Assembly: GCF_042654065.1 (NCBI RefSeq)
Contig: NZ_JBHSFP010000001.1
Location: 558,001 to 622,000, forward strand
Source of the DNA: Sphaerisporangium dianthi
GTDB lineage: Bacteria; Actinomycetota; Actinomycetes; Streptosporangiales; Streptosporangiaceae
Length of the DNA: 64,000 nt
Reading direction: 5' to 3'
A model generated the notes under the pieces. It saw only the letters and a program-made list of their open reading frames with translations, ran no database searches and was not told the DNA's origin. Shown piece by piece: positions 50,111 to 59,013 of the stretch (position 1 is its first letter; each line of letters opens with the position of its first letter). The position numbers were made by a program, and so were the translations under genes.

Positions 50111-53100
50111 TCAGGCGCGCGGCTTCTCCCGCATCTCGAACGTCTCGATGACGTCGTCGATCTTGATATCGCCGTATCCGAGGCCGATACCACACTCGTA
50201 GCCCTCGCGGACCTCGGTCGCGTCGTCCTTGAAGCGGCGCAGCGACGAGACGGTGAGGTTGTCGGACACCACGACACCGTCGCGGATGATGCGGGCCTTG
50301 CTGTTGCGGGTGATCGTGCCCGAACGGACCAGACAGCCGGCCACGTTGCCGATCTTCGGCACCTTGAAGACCTCGCGGACTTCGGCGGTGCCCGTCTGGG
50401 CCTCTTCGAACTCGGGCTTCAGCATGCCCTTCAGGGCCGCCTCGATCTCCTCGATCGCCTGGTAGATGACCGAGTAGTAGCGGATGTCGACGCCCTCGCG
50501 CTCGGCCAGGTCGCGCGCCCGGACCTCGGGGCGCACGTTGAAGCCGATGATGACGGCGTTGTCGTCCGCGATCGCCAGGTTGACGTCGTACTCGGTGATC
50601 GCACCGACGGCGCGGTGGAGCACCCGCAGGCGCACCTCGTCGCCGACATCGATCTTGAGCAGCGCGTCCTCAAGGGCCTCCACGGAACCGGAGACGTCAC
50701 CCTTGATGATGAGCTTGAGCTCGTCGACCTTGCCCTTCTCCATGTCGCTGAAGAGCTCTTCGAGGGTGCGGCGGCGGCTGGACCTCGCCATGTCGGCGAT
50801 GCGCTGCCGCGCCGCCCGCTGCTGGGCGATCTGGCGGGCCATGCGGTCGTCGGTGACGACGATGAAGTTGTCACCGGCGCTCGGCACGGCCGTGAGACCC
50901 AGCACCAGGACCGGACGCGACGGGTCGGCCTCGGCGACGTTGTCGCCGTTGTCGTCCAGCATGGCCCGGACGCGGCCGAAGGCCTCGCCACAGACGATGG
51001 AGTCGCCGACCCGCAGCGTGCCGCGCTGCACGAGCACGGTGGCCACGGGGCCGCGCCCCTTGTCCAGGTGGGCCTCGATGGCGATGCCCTGGGCGTCCAT
51101 CGTCGGGTTGGCGCGGAGGTCGAGCTCGGCGTCGGCGGTCAGCAGGATCGCCTCGAGCAGGTCGTCGATGCCGAGGCCCTGCTTGGCGCTGATGTCGACG
51201 AACATCGTCGAGCCGCCGTACTCCTCGGCCACCAGGCCGTACTCGGTGAGCTGCGCCCGCACCTTCGTCGGGTCGGCGCCCTCCTTGTCGATCTTGTTGA
51301 CCGCGACCACGACCGGGACCTCCGCCGCGTGGGCGTGGTTGAGGGCCTCGATGGTCTGCGGCTTCACGCCATCGTCGGCGGCGACCACCAGCACGGCGAT
51401 GTCGGTCGCCTGCGCACCACGGGCACGCATGGCGGTGAACGCCTCGTGACCCGGGGTGTCGATGAAGGTGATCTTGCGTTCCTGGCCCTCGTGCTCGGTC
51501 GCGACCTGGTAGGCGCCGATGTGCTGGGTGATGCCTCCGGCCTCACGGGCCACCACGTTGGTGTTGCGGATGGCGTCCAGCAGCTTGGTCTTACCGTGGT
51601 CGACGTGACCCATGACGGTCACGACCGGCGGCCGCGCAGCGAGGTCGCTCTCGTCGCCCTCGTCCTCGCCGAACTCGATGTCGAAGGCCTCGAGAAGCTC
51701 GCGGTCCTCCTCCTCCGGGCTGACGACCTGGATGGCGTAGTTGAGCTCGGCGCCCAGAAGCTGCAGGGTCTCTTCGTTCACCGACTGGGTGGCGGTCACC
51801 ATCTCGCCGAGGTGCAGCATGATCTGCACCAGCGAGGCGGGGTTCGCACCGATCTTGTCGGCGAAGTCGGACAGCGAGGCTCCGCGCGGCAGGCGCAGGG
51901 TCTGGCCGGTGCCGCGGGGGACCTGCACGCCGCCGATCGACGGGGCCTGCATGTTGTCGAACTCTTGACGCCTCTGGCGCTTGGACTTGCGGCCACGGGT
52001 CGGACGGCCGCCGGGACGCCCGAAGGCTCCCGCCGTGCCACCGCGGCCACGACCGCCGCCGCCACCGGGACGACCGGCGAAACCGCCGCCGCCACCGGCA
52101 CCCGCGCCGGCGCCGCCGCCACCACCGGGACGCCCACCGGCGCCCGTGCGGGGACCGCTGAAGCCGCCGCCACCGCCGGGACGACCGGCGCCGCCGCCAC
52201 CGCCACCGGGACGGCCACCGCCGCCACCGGGACGACCGCCGCCACCGCCGGGACGGCCACCGCCGCCACCGCCGCCGCCGCCCTGGCCGGGGCCGGACGG
52301 GCGAGAGGGCATCATCATCGGGTTCGGACGCGGACCACCGGGACGGGGGCCACCCGCACCGGGACCGGGACGCGGACCACCGGCGCCGGGACCCGGACGC
52401 GGACCGGCCGCTCCGGGCGGGCCGGAACGGGCGCCCGGCGGACGCGGCATCGCGCCGTCGCGGGGACCCTCGCGGCGCGGCTCGCGCGGACCGGCGCCGT
52501 CACGGCGCGGCTCGCGGGGACCGGCGTCGCGGGGAGCGCCGTCACGACCGGGAGGGCCACCGCCCTCGCGACCCGGACGCGGCGGGCGCTGGCCCATGCC
52601 GCTCGCGGTCGAGGAGAACGGGTTGTTGCCCGGACGCGGGCCGCGCGGACCCGGCTTGGGACCGCCGGGACGCGGAGCGCCGCCGGACGCCGGAGCGCCG
52701 GAGCGCGGACCCGCGGGAGCACCGGGGGCACTGGGGCCGCTGGGGGCGCCGCCGCCGGGCGCGGACGGGCGTCCCGCGTCGGAACGCTGGTTCGGGCCCG
52801 GACGAGGACCCGGCCTGGGGCCGGAGCCGGGGCGCGCCCCGGGAGCGGCCGGACGGCCCGCGTCGGAACGCGGCGCCTCGAACCGGGGGGCCTCGGAACG
52901 CGGCATCTCAGTGCGCGGCGTCTCGGGACGCGGCGTCGCCGGGCGCGGAGCCTCGGGACGAGCGGCCTCAGGACGGGCGGCCTCGGGACGCGGCGTCGCC
53001 GGACGGGGGGCCTCCTGCGGAGGCTGGTTGACGTGGGGCATCGGAACGGGCGGGCGCGGGGCGACGTTCGCCGGCCCCTGTGCCTGACCCTGTCCCTGAC

Positions 53101-53410
53101 CCGGGCGCGGACCAGGACCGGGGCGCGGGCCTGGACCCGGCCGCGGAACCGCCTGACCCGGCGCGGGCGCGCCGTTGCCGGCCTGGCTGGGAGCCGGCCG
53201 GGGGGACGCCTTCGGCGCCCTGGACGACCTATCGCCGCCCCTGGAATCGGATGACCCCTTGAGGGCCTCCGTAAGCTTGCGGACCACCGGCGCCTCTATC
53301 GTTGAAGACGCCGATCGCACGAACTCGCCCATTTCTTGGAGCTTGGCCATCACGACCTTGCTCTCTACTCCGAACTCCTTGGCGAGCTCGTAGACTCGGA
53401 CCTTCGCCAC
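50111..53410 (-). CDS. infB: Translation initiation factor IF-2
   Basis: 1099 aa. N-terminal IF2 subdomain MAKVRVYELAKEFGVESKVV, then about 430 residues of Pro/Arg/Gly-rich sequence (PRPEAARPEAARPEAPRPAT-like and long PGGGGGR runs), a KRQRRQEF segment, and the G domain with VMGHVDHGKTKLLD, DTPGHEAF and NKID. Domains II-IV follow. It places initiator tRNA on the 30S subunit. The G/P-rich extension makes it longer than the roughly 890 residues of the E. coli protein. Confidence 0.97.
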   Translation of the reverse strand: MAKVRVYELAKEFGVESKVVMAKLQEMGEFVRSASSTIEAPVVRKLTEALKGSSDSRGGDRSSRAPKASPRPAPSQAGNGAPAPGQAVPRPGPGPRPGPGPRPGQGQGQAQGPANVAPRPPVPMPHVNQPPQEAPRPATPRPEAARPEAARPEAPRPATPRPETPRTEMPRSEAPRFEAPRSDAGRPAAPGARPGSGPRPGPRPGPNQRSDAGRPSAPGGGAPSGPSAPGAPAGPRSGAPASGGAPRPGGPKPGPRGPRPGNNPFSSTASGMGQRPPRPGREGGGPPGRDGAPRDAGPREPRRDGAGPREPRREGPRDGAMPRPPGARSGPPGAAGPRPGPGAGGPRPGPGAGGPRPGGPRPNPMMMPSRPSGPGQGGGGGGGGGRPGGGGGRPGGGGGRPGGGGGGAGRPGGGGGFSGPRTGAGGRPGGGGGAGAGAGGGGGFAGRPGGGGGRGRGGTAGAFGRPGGRPTRGRKSKRQRRQEFDNMQAPSIGGVQVPRGTGQTLRLPRGASLSDFADKIGANPASLVQIMLHLGEMVTATQSVNEETLQLLGAELNYAIQVVSPEEEDRELLEAFDIEFGEDEGDESDLAARPPVVTVMGHVDHGKTKLLDAIRNTNVVAREAGGITQHIGAYQVATEHEGQERKITFIDTPGHEAFTAMRARGAQATDIAVLVVAADDGVKPQTIEALNHAHAAEVPVVVAVNKIDKEGADPTKVRAQLTEYGLVAEEYGGSTMFVDISAKQGLGIDDLLEAILLTADAELDLRANPTMDAQGIAIEAHLDKGRGPVATVLVQRGTLRVGDSIVCGEAFGRVRAMLDDNGDNVAEADPSRPVLVLGLTAVPSAGDNFIVVTDDRMARQIAQQRAARQRIADMARSSRRRTLEELFSDMEKGKVDELKLIIKGDVSGSVEALEDALLKIDVGDEVRLRVLHRAVGAITEYDVNLAIADDNAVIIGFNVRPEVRARDLAEREGVDIRYYSVIYQAIEEIEAALKGMLKPEFEEAQTGTAEVREVFKVPKIGNVAGCLVRSGTITRNSKARIIRDGVVVSDNLTVSSLRRFKDDATEVREGYECGIGLGYGDIKIDDVIETFEMREKPRA

Positions 53411-53561
53411 TGCACTCCCTAACTCGGCCCGGGAGGCTGTGCCGCCGGACCGTCGCTACCTAGACGTACTCATCGCCGCATGCTCATCAGGCGCTCATCG
53501 CTATCTGACCCGCCTATCGACTCGGCGTCCTACATGACAGTTGGTAACCATTCACCCGGTC

Positions 53562-53855
53562 CTACTCGGCGTCAAGCCCCGCGAGATGAGCTCGCAGACA
53601 CGAAACGTCGAGCGATCCCGCGACACGGAACGAGCGCGGAAACGCCCGGCGACGTTCGGCGAGCTCCAGGCAGCTCAGCGCCCGGTGCAGGTACGCACCA
53701 CGGCCCTGCAGCCGTCCTCGCTGGTCAGGAGTGATCTCACCCCTGACCACCACCAGGCGGAGCAGCTCGGACTTTACCGTGCGAACCCGGCAGCCCACAC
53801 ATGTTCTCAGCGGGGCCGCCCGGCCACCGTTCTCAAGCTTACCTTGTGGAGGCAT
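53562..53855 (-). CDS. YlxR-family (DUF448) RNA-binding protein
   Basis: 97 aa from the ATG at 53855 (another at 53873). The family motif RTCVGCRVRTVKSELLRLVV, then GRLQGRGAYLHRALSCLELA and RRRAFPRSFR. The reading frame starts inside the nusA end, overlapping it by 17 bp, so translation is coupled. YlxR binds RNA and often lies between nusA and infB. Confidence 0.92.
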   Translation of the reverse strand: MPPQGKLENGGRAAPLRTCVGCRVRTVKSELLRLVVVRGEITPDQRGRLQGRGAYLHRALSCLELAERRRAFPRSFRVAGSLDVSCLRAHLAGLDAE

Positions 53856-54852
53856 CGGCGGGACCGACCGCATCCCCCGCAGCCGCCGGTTGGGTATCGG
53901 GCCGGATGTCGATGCGCCATCCGGTGAGGCGAGCGGCGAGACGGGCGTTCTGCCCCTCTTTGCCGATCGCGAGCGAGAGCTGGTAGTCGGGCACGGTCAC
54001 CCGGGCGACACGACCGTCGAGGTCGATCACCTCTACATGGGAAACCCGCGCCGGCGACAGCGCATTCCCGACGAAATCGGCCGGATCGTCAGACCAGTCG
54101 ATGATGTCGATCTTCTCGCCGTGCAACTCGGTCATGACGTTGCGCACCCGCGACCCCATGGGGCCGATGCAGGCGCCCTTGGCGTTGACCCCGCCCCGGC
54201 GCGAGCGGACCGCGATCTTCGTGCGGTGGCCCGCCTCGCGGGCGATGGCGGCGATCTCCACCGTTCCGTCGGCGATCTCGGGGACCTCCAGCGCGAAGAG
54301 CTTCTTCACCAGGTTCGGGTGGGTGCGCGACAGCGTGACCGAGGGACCCTTGTGGCCCTTCTTCACCTGCACCACGTAGCAGCGCAGCCGCTCGCCGTGG
54401 ACGTACTCCTCGCCCGGCACCTGCTCGTTGTGCGGCAGGATGGCCTCGATCTTGCCGAGGTCGACGAGAACCACCCGGGGGTCCTTGCCCTGCTGGATGA
54501 CCCCCGCGACCAGCTCGCCCTCGCGGCTGGCGAACTCGCCGAAGTTGATCTCGTCCTCGGCGTCCCTGAGCTGCTGCAGGATGACCTGCTTCGCCGTGGT
54601 GGCGGCGATGCGGCTGAAGTTGCCCGGGGTGTCGTCGTACTCTCTGGCCACCTGGCCGTCTTCGTCGAGCTCCGCCGCCCAGATGGTCACATGCCCGGAG
54701 GCGCGGTCGAGCTCGGCCCGGCCCTTGGACGCCGCCCCCTCGGTACGGAAGTAGGCGATCAGCAGCGCGTCCTCGATGGCCTTGACGACCAGGTCGAAGG
54801 AGATGTCCTTCTCCCGCTCCAGGCTGCGCAGGACGCTCATGTCAATGTCCAC
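53839..54852 (-). CDS. nusA: Transcription termination/antitermination protein NusA
   Basis: 337 aa, the short actinobacterial form. Order: N-terminal polymerase-binding domain (MSVLRSLEREKDISFDLVVK from residue 4), S1 (EFASREGELVAGVIQQGKDP), and two KH domains (GVNAKGACIGPMGSRVRNVM and LSLAIGKEGQNARLAARLTG). It lacks the C-terminal acidic repeats of proteobacterial NusA. Between rimP and ylxR. Confidence 0.96.
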   Translation of the reverse strand: MDIDMSVLRSLEREKDISFDLVVKAIEDALLIAYFRTEGAASKGRAELDRASGHVTIWAAELDEDGQVAREYDDTPGNFSRIAATTAKQVILQQLRDAEDEINFGEFASREGELVAGVIQQGKDPRVVLVDLGKIEAILPHNEQVPGEEYVHGERLRCYVVQVKKGHKGPSVTLSRTHPNLVKKLFALEVPEIADGTVEIAAIAREAGHRTKIAVRSRRGGVNAKGACIGPMGSRVRNVMTELHGEKIDIIDWSDDPADFVGNALSPARVSHVEVIDLDGRVARVTVPDYQLSLAIGKEGQNARLAARLTGWRIDIRPDTQPAAAGDAVGPADASTR

Positions 54853-54863
54853 AAGGCTCCCCC

Positions 54864-55382
54864 CTAGCCCTCGTCGCCGTCGTCGGCGTCGGCGTCGTAT
54901 TCATCGTCCAGCACGTCATCGTCGAGCCGGCGGAACTCCACCTGCACCCGACCTTTGGCCAGCTCGTCCCACAGCAGCGGGCGCGAGGCCTCCCCCACCG
55001 AGAGCTCGACGCCGGAGTCGCCGACGGCCACGACACGGCCCTCCAGCGAGCTGCCGTCGCGCAGGTCGGCCTTCACCAGCCTGCCCTTGGCCCGGCGCCA
55101 GTGGCGCGGCTCGGTCAGCGGGCGGTCGACCCCGGGCGAGGAGACCTCCAGCACGTACGGGCTGCCGCCCATCACGTCGCTGTCGTCGAGGGCCTGCGAC
55201 ACCATCTGGCTGATGTCGGCGACCTTGTCCAGGCTCACGCCCTGGTCGCCGTCAACGATGACACGCAGGAGCCGCCGCTTGCCGGCCGGGGTGATCGTGA
55301 CATCCTCAAGATCGAGGCCCTCGGCGGCCGCGACGGGTTCAAGAAGCTTGATCAGGCGGTCACGTCGAGCGTCTGAGCCCAT
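54864..55382 (-). CDS. rimP: Ribosome maturation factor RimP
   Basis: 172 aa, first gene of the nusA-infB cluster. Conserved parts: LEPVAAAEGLDLEDV, LRVIVDGDQGVSLDKVADIS, YVLEVSSPGVDRPLTEPRHW. The C-terminal tail is very acidic (DDDVLDDEYDADADDGDEG). It supports 30S subunit assembly. The ATG gives MGSDARRDRL; the stop lies 11 bp before nusA. Confidence 0.96.
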   Translation of the reverse strand: MGSDARRDRLIKLLEPVAAAEGLDLEDVTITPAGKRRLLRVIVDGDQGVSLDKVADISQMVSQALDDSDVMGGSPYVLEVSSPGVDRPLTEPRHWRRAKGRLVKADLRDGSSLEGRVVAVGDSGVELSVGEASRPLLWDELAKGRVQVEFRRLDDDVLDDEYDADADDGDEG

Positions 55383-55525
55383 GCTGACCTCCCAGTTGTT
55401 TCAACGGCCGTCTCAAAGAACGGCCGAAGGCGTACCTCGCCCAACGGTTCACCAGCCTATCGACACCGGGGCACGGAAAGAGCGTCACTCGGTTACCCAC
55501 CGGGCGACGCGCCGTACGATGCTAT

Positions 55526-56089
55526 GTGCCAAGCCAGGAAAAGCCGTCATCCACGGGAGGCCGCACCGTGCGTCAGCGTGCCCTGACCCGGCGCGCGGTG
55601 CTGAGCGGCACCGCCGCCGCGGCGGTCGCCGCGTCCGTGACCGGCTGTTCCGGGCCCGAGCCCGCGCCCGGCACGGCGCCGACGCCACGTCCGCCCGACC
55701 GCGAGACGGTGCTGCTCACCAGCGTCATCGCCGACAAGGAGCGAATGGTGGCCAGCTACCGGCAGGCCGCGCGCTCGGGCGCCGAGGTGGCCGCCACGCT
55801 GCGCCCGTTCCAGCAGCGCCACGAGGCCCACCTGGCCGAGTTGCGGCGCCGCCTGCCCGCGACGCCGGCGACGCCCCGGACGCCCGCGACGGGCTCGCCC
55901 GCGCCGGCCGCCTCCGCGGGCTCCTCGCCTCCGGCGGTCTCGATCCGCGCGCTGCGCGACATGGAACGCAGGGCGGCGGCGTCCCGTCCCCGGCAGATCG
56001 GCGCGGTCTCCCCTGCGCTGGCGCAGTTGCTCGCCTCCATCGGCGCGTGCGAGGCCGCCCATGCGGCGGCACTGGCGAGGTCGTCGTGA
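55526..56089 (+). CDS. Putative Tat-exported lipoprotein, ferritin-like partner
   Basis: 187 aa. A twin-arginine stretch LTRRAVLSGTAAAAVAASVT ends in the lipobox VTGC, so the mature protein is probably lipid-anchored outside the membrane. The rest is Ala/Arg-rich with helical segments (RETVLLTSVIADKERMVAS, FQQRHEAHLAELRRRLP) separated by a Pro/Thr linker. A GTG at 55568 could be the real start, closer to the RR motif. It overlaps the DUF4439 gene by a GTGA. Function unknown. Confidence 0.78.
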   Translation: MPSQEKPSSTGGRTVRQRALTRRAVLSGTAAAAVAASVTGCSGPEPAPGTAPTPRPPDRETVLLTSVIADKERMVASYRQAARSGAEVAATLRPFQQRHEAHLAELRRRLPATPATPRTPATGSPAPAASAGSSPPAVSIRALRDMERRAAASRPRQIGAVSPALAQLLASIGACEAAHAAALARSS

Positions 56090-56562
56090 CCGACGCCGTG
56101 GGCGGGCTGAACAAGGTGCTGGCCGCCGAGCACGCGGCCGTGTACGCCTACGGCGTCGTCGGAGCCCGCACCTCCGGCGGTCAGCGTTCGTCGGCGACGG
56201 CGGGCTTCAACGCCCACCGGGCCAGGCGCGACCAGATCCGCGGGCTGATCACCGCCAGGGGCGGCGTCCCCTCGGAGGCCGGAGCGGCCTACGAGCTGCC
56301 GTTCCCGGTGACCGCGGCGCGCGACGCCGCCCGTCTGGCGGCGCTGGTCGAAGACCGCGTGACGGCGGCCTACCTCGAACTGGTCGCCGTGGACGACCCC
56401 TCACTGCGGCGGCTGGCCGCGCTGGCCATGCAAGAGAGCGCCGTGCGGGGGTACGGCTGGCAGCCAGCGATCGCCGCGTTGCCCGGCCACCCGGCGCCCG
56501 CGCCGGCCGCCTCCCCGACGGGGCGGCCGGCCACCAGCCCGCCCGTTTCCCTCGACCAGTAA
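56086..56562 (+). CDS. DUF4439 ferritin-like domain protein
   Basis: 158 aa from a GTG overlapping the upstream stop. It shows the four-helix pattern of DUF4439: GLNKVLAAEHAAVYAYGVVG, NAHRARRDQIRGLI, AARLAALVEDRVTAAYLELV and ALAMQESAVRGYGW. A Pro/Ala tail follows. No signal peptide is seen, although its partner is a lipoprotein. Metal binding and role are not established. Confidence 0.83.
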   Translation: MTDAVGGLNKVLAAEHAAVYAYGVVGARTSGGQRSSATAGFNAHRARRDQIRGLITARGGVPSEAGAAYELPFPVTAARDAARLAALVEDRVTAAYLELVAVDDPSLRRLAALAMQESAVRGYGWQPAIAALPGHPAPAPAASPTGRPATSPPVSLDQ

Positions 56563-56643
56563 GGCGATTTCGCCCATAAGTCCACGTTTGTGATCGGCGT
56601 CCGGGGTAGTTAGCCGTCCATCACATAAACGCACGGAGGACAC

Positions 56644-56835
56644 ATGGGCTGGAGTTACCGTAAATCGATCAAGATGGGGCCGTTCCGGCTCAACCTGTCG
56701 CGGAGCGGTGTCGGTCACAGCTATGGCGGACGAGGCTTCCGTGTCACCAAGACCGCCGACGGGCGGCGCACCCTGACCATCAACCTGCCGGGCGGATTCC
56801 ACTGGCGCAAGACGCTCGGCGGCAGCCGTAGCTAG
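56644..56835 (+). CDS. DUF4236 small protein
   Basis: 63 aa, MGWSYRKSIKMGPFRLNLSR then SGVGHSYGGRGFRVTKT and a Gly-rich end, matching DUF4236, which has this repeated 'RKS...LNLSKSG' pattern. The ribosome-binding site ACGGAGGAC precedes the ATG closely. Usually of unknown function; no partner is obvious. Confidence 0.82.
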   Translation: MGWSYRKSIKMGPFRLNLSRSGVGHSYGGRGFRVTKTADGRRTLTINLPGGFHWRKTLGGSRS

Positions 56836-56870
56836 ACCGGCCGCCGGGCGCGAGCTCCGGCGCCACGAGC

Positions 56871-56939
56871 CGCTCGCCGTGCGGTACGACTCCGCCACGG
56901 CGAGCGTGAGGGGCTCGCCGCCTCGGGCCGAGAGGCGGC
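56871..56939. terminator. Double hairpin between DUF4236 and proS genes
   Basis: CGCTCGCCGTG (56871-56881) pairs perfectly with 56896-56906, and a second hairpin GCCGCCTC (56917-56924) pairs with GAGGCGGC (56932-56939). They lie between convergent genes and would serve either direction. Confidence 0.7.
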
Positions 56940-56964
56940 GGGCCCTTTGCAACGCGGCCGGGCG

Positions 56965-58725
56965 TCAGGCGCCCTGGGCGGGCGCCGGCGCGGCGGCGGC
57001 GAGCACGCGGTCGGCGGCCTCGGCGAGGGGGATCTCCTCCTTGACGCCGGTGGCGCGGTCGCGCAGCTCGACGACGCCCTGACCGAGCCCCCGGCCGATG
57101 ATCAGGATGGTCGGGACGCCCAGCAGCTCGGCGTCCTTGAACTTCACCCCAGGGGAGACCGAGGCGCGGTCGTCGACCAGCACGCGCAGCCCCTTGCCCT
57201 CGAGCTCCTCGGCGAGCGCGAGCGCCACCTCGACCTGGTTGTCCTTGCCGGTGCCGACGATGTGGACGTCGGCGGGCGCGACCTCGCGGGGCCACACCAG
57301 GCCGAGCTCGTCGTGCAGTTGCTCGGCCAGCACGGCCACGGCGCGCGAGACGCCCACCCCGTAGGAGCCCATGGTGATGCGGATGGGCTTGCCGTCGGGG
57401 CCGAGGGCGTCCAGGCCGGCGGCGTCGGCGTACTTGCGGCCGAGCTGGAAGATGTGGCCGATCTCGATGCCGCGGTCGATGGACAGCGGGTGGGCGCACC
57501 GGGGGCAGGAGTCGCCCGCGCGCACCTCGGCGGCCTCGATGGTGCCGTCGGGCTCGAAGTCGCGGCCGGCCACGACGTGCGCCGCGTGCCTGCCCTGCTC
57601 GTTCGCGCCGGTCACCCAGGACGAGCCGGCCACGACCCGGGGGTCGACCAGGTAGCGGATGCCGAGCTCCTTGAGGACCTGCGGGCCGATGTAGCCGCGC
57701 ACGAGGCCGGGGTGCTTGGCGAAGTCGGCGGCCTCGAAGATCTCGGGGACGCCGGGCGACAGCGAGGCCTCCAGCCGCTTGAAGTCGACCTCGCGGTCGC
57801 CCGGCACGCCGATGATCAGCGTCTCGACCTCGTCGGACCCGGGCGTGCGCACCTTCACCACGACGTTCTTGAGGGTGTCGGCGGCGGTCACGCCGAGCCC
57901 GTAGCGCTCGTTGACGAAGGAGACCAGCGACTCGATCGTCGGGGTGTCGGGGGTGTCGAGCACCTGCGCGGCGGGGTGCTCGGCGGTCACGGCCGGGGGC
58001 GCGGGGATGACGACGGCCTCGGCGTTGGCGGCGTATCCGCAGTTGTGGCAGGCCACGAAGGTGTCCTCGCCGGTGGGGGTGGGGGCCAGGAACTCCTCGG
58101 AGGCCGAGCCGCCCATCGCGCCGGACATCGCGAAGCAGATCTTGTAGTGGATGCCGAGCCGGTCGAACATCTTGATGTAGGCCTCGCGGTGCAGCTCGTA
58201 GGAGCGCTTGAGGCCGTCGTCGTCCAGGTCGAAGGAGTAGGAGTCCTTCATGATGAACTCACGCCCGCGCAGGATGCCCGCCCGGGGCCGCGCCTCGTCG
58301 CGGTACTTCGTCTGCACTTGGTAGAGGATGACCGGGTAGTCCTTGTAGGAGGAGTACTCCCCCTTCACCATGTCGGTGAACATCTCTTCGTGCGTCGGAC
58401 CGAGCAGGTAGTCGGCGCCCTTGCGGTCCTTCAGGCGGAACAGGGTGTCGCCGTACTCCGTCCAGCGGCCGGTCGCCTCGTAGTACTCACGGGGCAGCAG
58501 CGCGGGGAACAGGACCTCCTGGCCGCCGATGGCGTCCATCTCGGCGCGGACGACGCGGGCGACGTTCTCCATGACGATCTTGCCGAGGGGCAGCCACGAG
58601 TAGATGCCCGGGGCGACGCGGCGGACGTAGCCGGCGCGGACGAGCAGCTTGTGGCTCGGCACTTCCGCGTCCGCCGGATCCTCACGCAGGGTGCGCAGGA
58701 ACAGGGTGGACATACGCAGCGGCAC
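56965..58725 (-). CDS. proS: Prolyl-tRNA synthetase, bacterial type
   Basis: 586 aa class II synthetase. Motif 2 (KYRDEARPRAGILRGREFIM), an editing-type insertion domain between motifs 2 and 3, motif 3 (ITMGSYGVGVSRAVAVLAEQ) and a C-terminal anticodon-binding domain ending in Ala/Pro repeats. The ATG at 58725 gives MPLRMSTLFLRTLRED; an ATG four codons later is the classic start. It charges proline tRNA. Confidence 0.96.
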   Translation of the reverse strand: MPLRMSTLFLRTLREDPADAEVPSHKLLVRAGYVRRVAPGIYSWLPLGKIVMENVARVVRAEMDAIGGQEVLFPALLPREYYEATGRWTEYGDTLFRLKDRKGADYLLGPTHEEMFTDMVKGEYSSYKDYPVILYQVQTKYRDEARPRAGILRGREFIMKDSYSFDLDDDGLKRSYELHREAYIKMFDRLGIHYKICFAMSGAMGGSASEEFLAPTPTGEDTFVACHNCGYAANAEAVVIPAPPAVTAEHPAAQVLDTPDTPTIESLVSFVNERYGLGVTAADTLKNVVVKVRTPGSDEVETLIIGVPGDREVDFKRLEASLSPGVPEIFEAADFAKHPGLVRGYIGPQVLKELGIRYLVDPRVVAGSSWVTGANEQGRHAAHVVAGRDFEPDGTIEAAEVRAGDSCPRCAHPLSIDRGIEIGHIFQLGRKYADAAGLDALGPDGKPIRITMGSYGVGVSRAVAVLAEQLHDELGLVWPREVAPADVHIVGTGKDNQVEVALALAEELEGKGLRVLVDDRASVSPGVKFKDAELLGVPTILIIGRGLGQGVVELRDRATGVKEEIPLAEAADRVLAAAAPAPAQGA

Positions 58726-59013
58726 GGCTACTCCTCGGTCGCGGTGGTTGACAGGTGTACAGGCTATCGAGTCCGGCGGGGGCCCCGCCCGAATTAACCC
58801 CGCCCGGGACGCCTCCAGGCCGCCCGGCTGCGTCCGGCGGGCCGCTTCCTCGCCTCCCCCCTGCGCGCCTCCGCCGGGGCGTTCCGGGAGCGCAGGCAGC
58901 CGAACCGGATTATTGCGATCGCCTCCGGCGTGCGAGTCTGGTCGGGAGGACCGGCCTGGGCGAGAATCGGCGCAAGACGTCGTGGGGCCGGCAGGTCCCG
59001 CTAAGGAGGCCGC

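Noticed and set aside
51981..53087. Long open frame on the plus strand opposite infB, rich in Pro and Gly
   Set aside because: It mirrors the repetitive GC-rich infB N-terminal region; the minus-strand gene has clear IF-2 motifs, so this is only composition.
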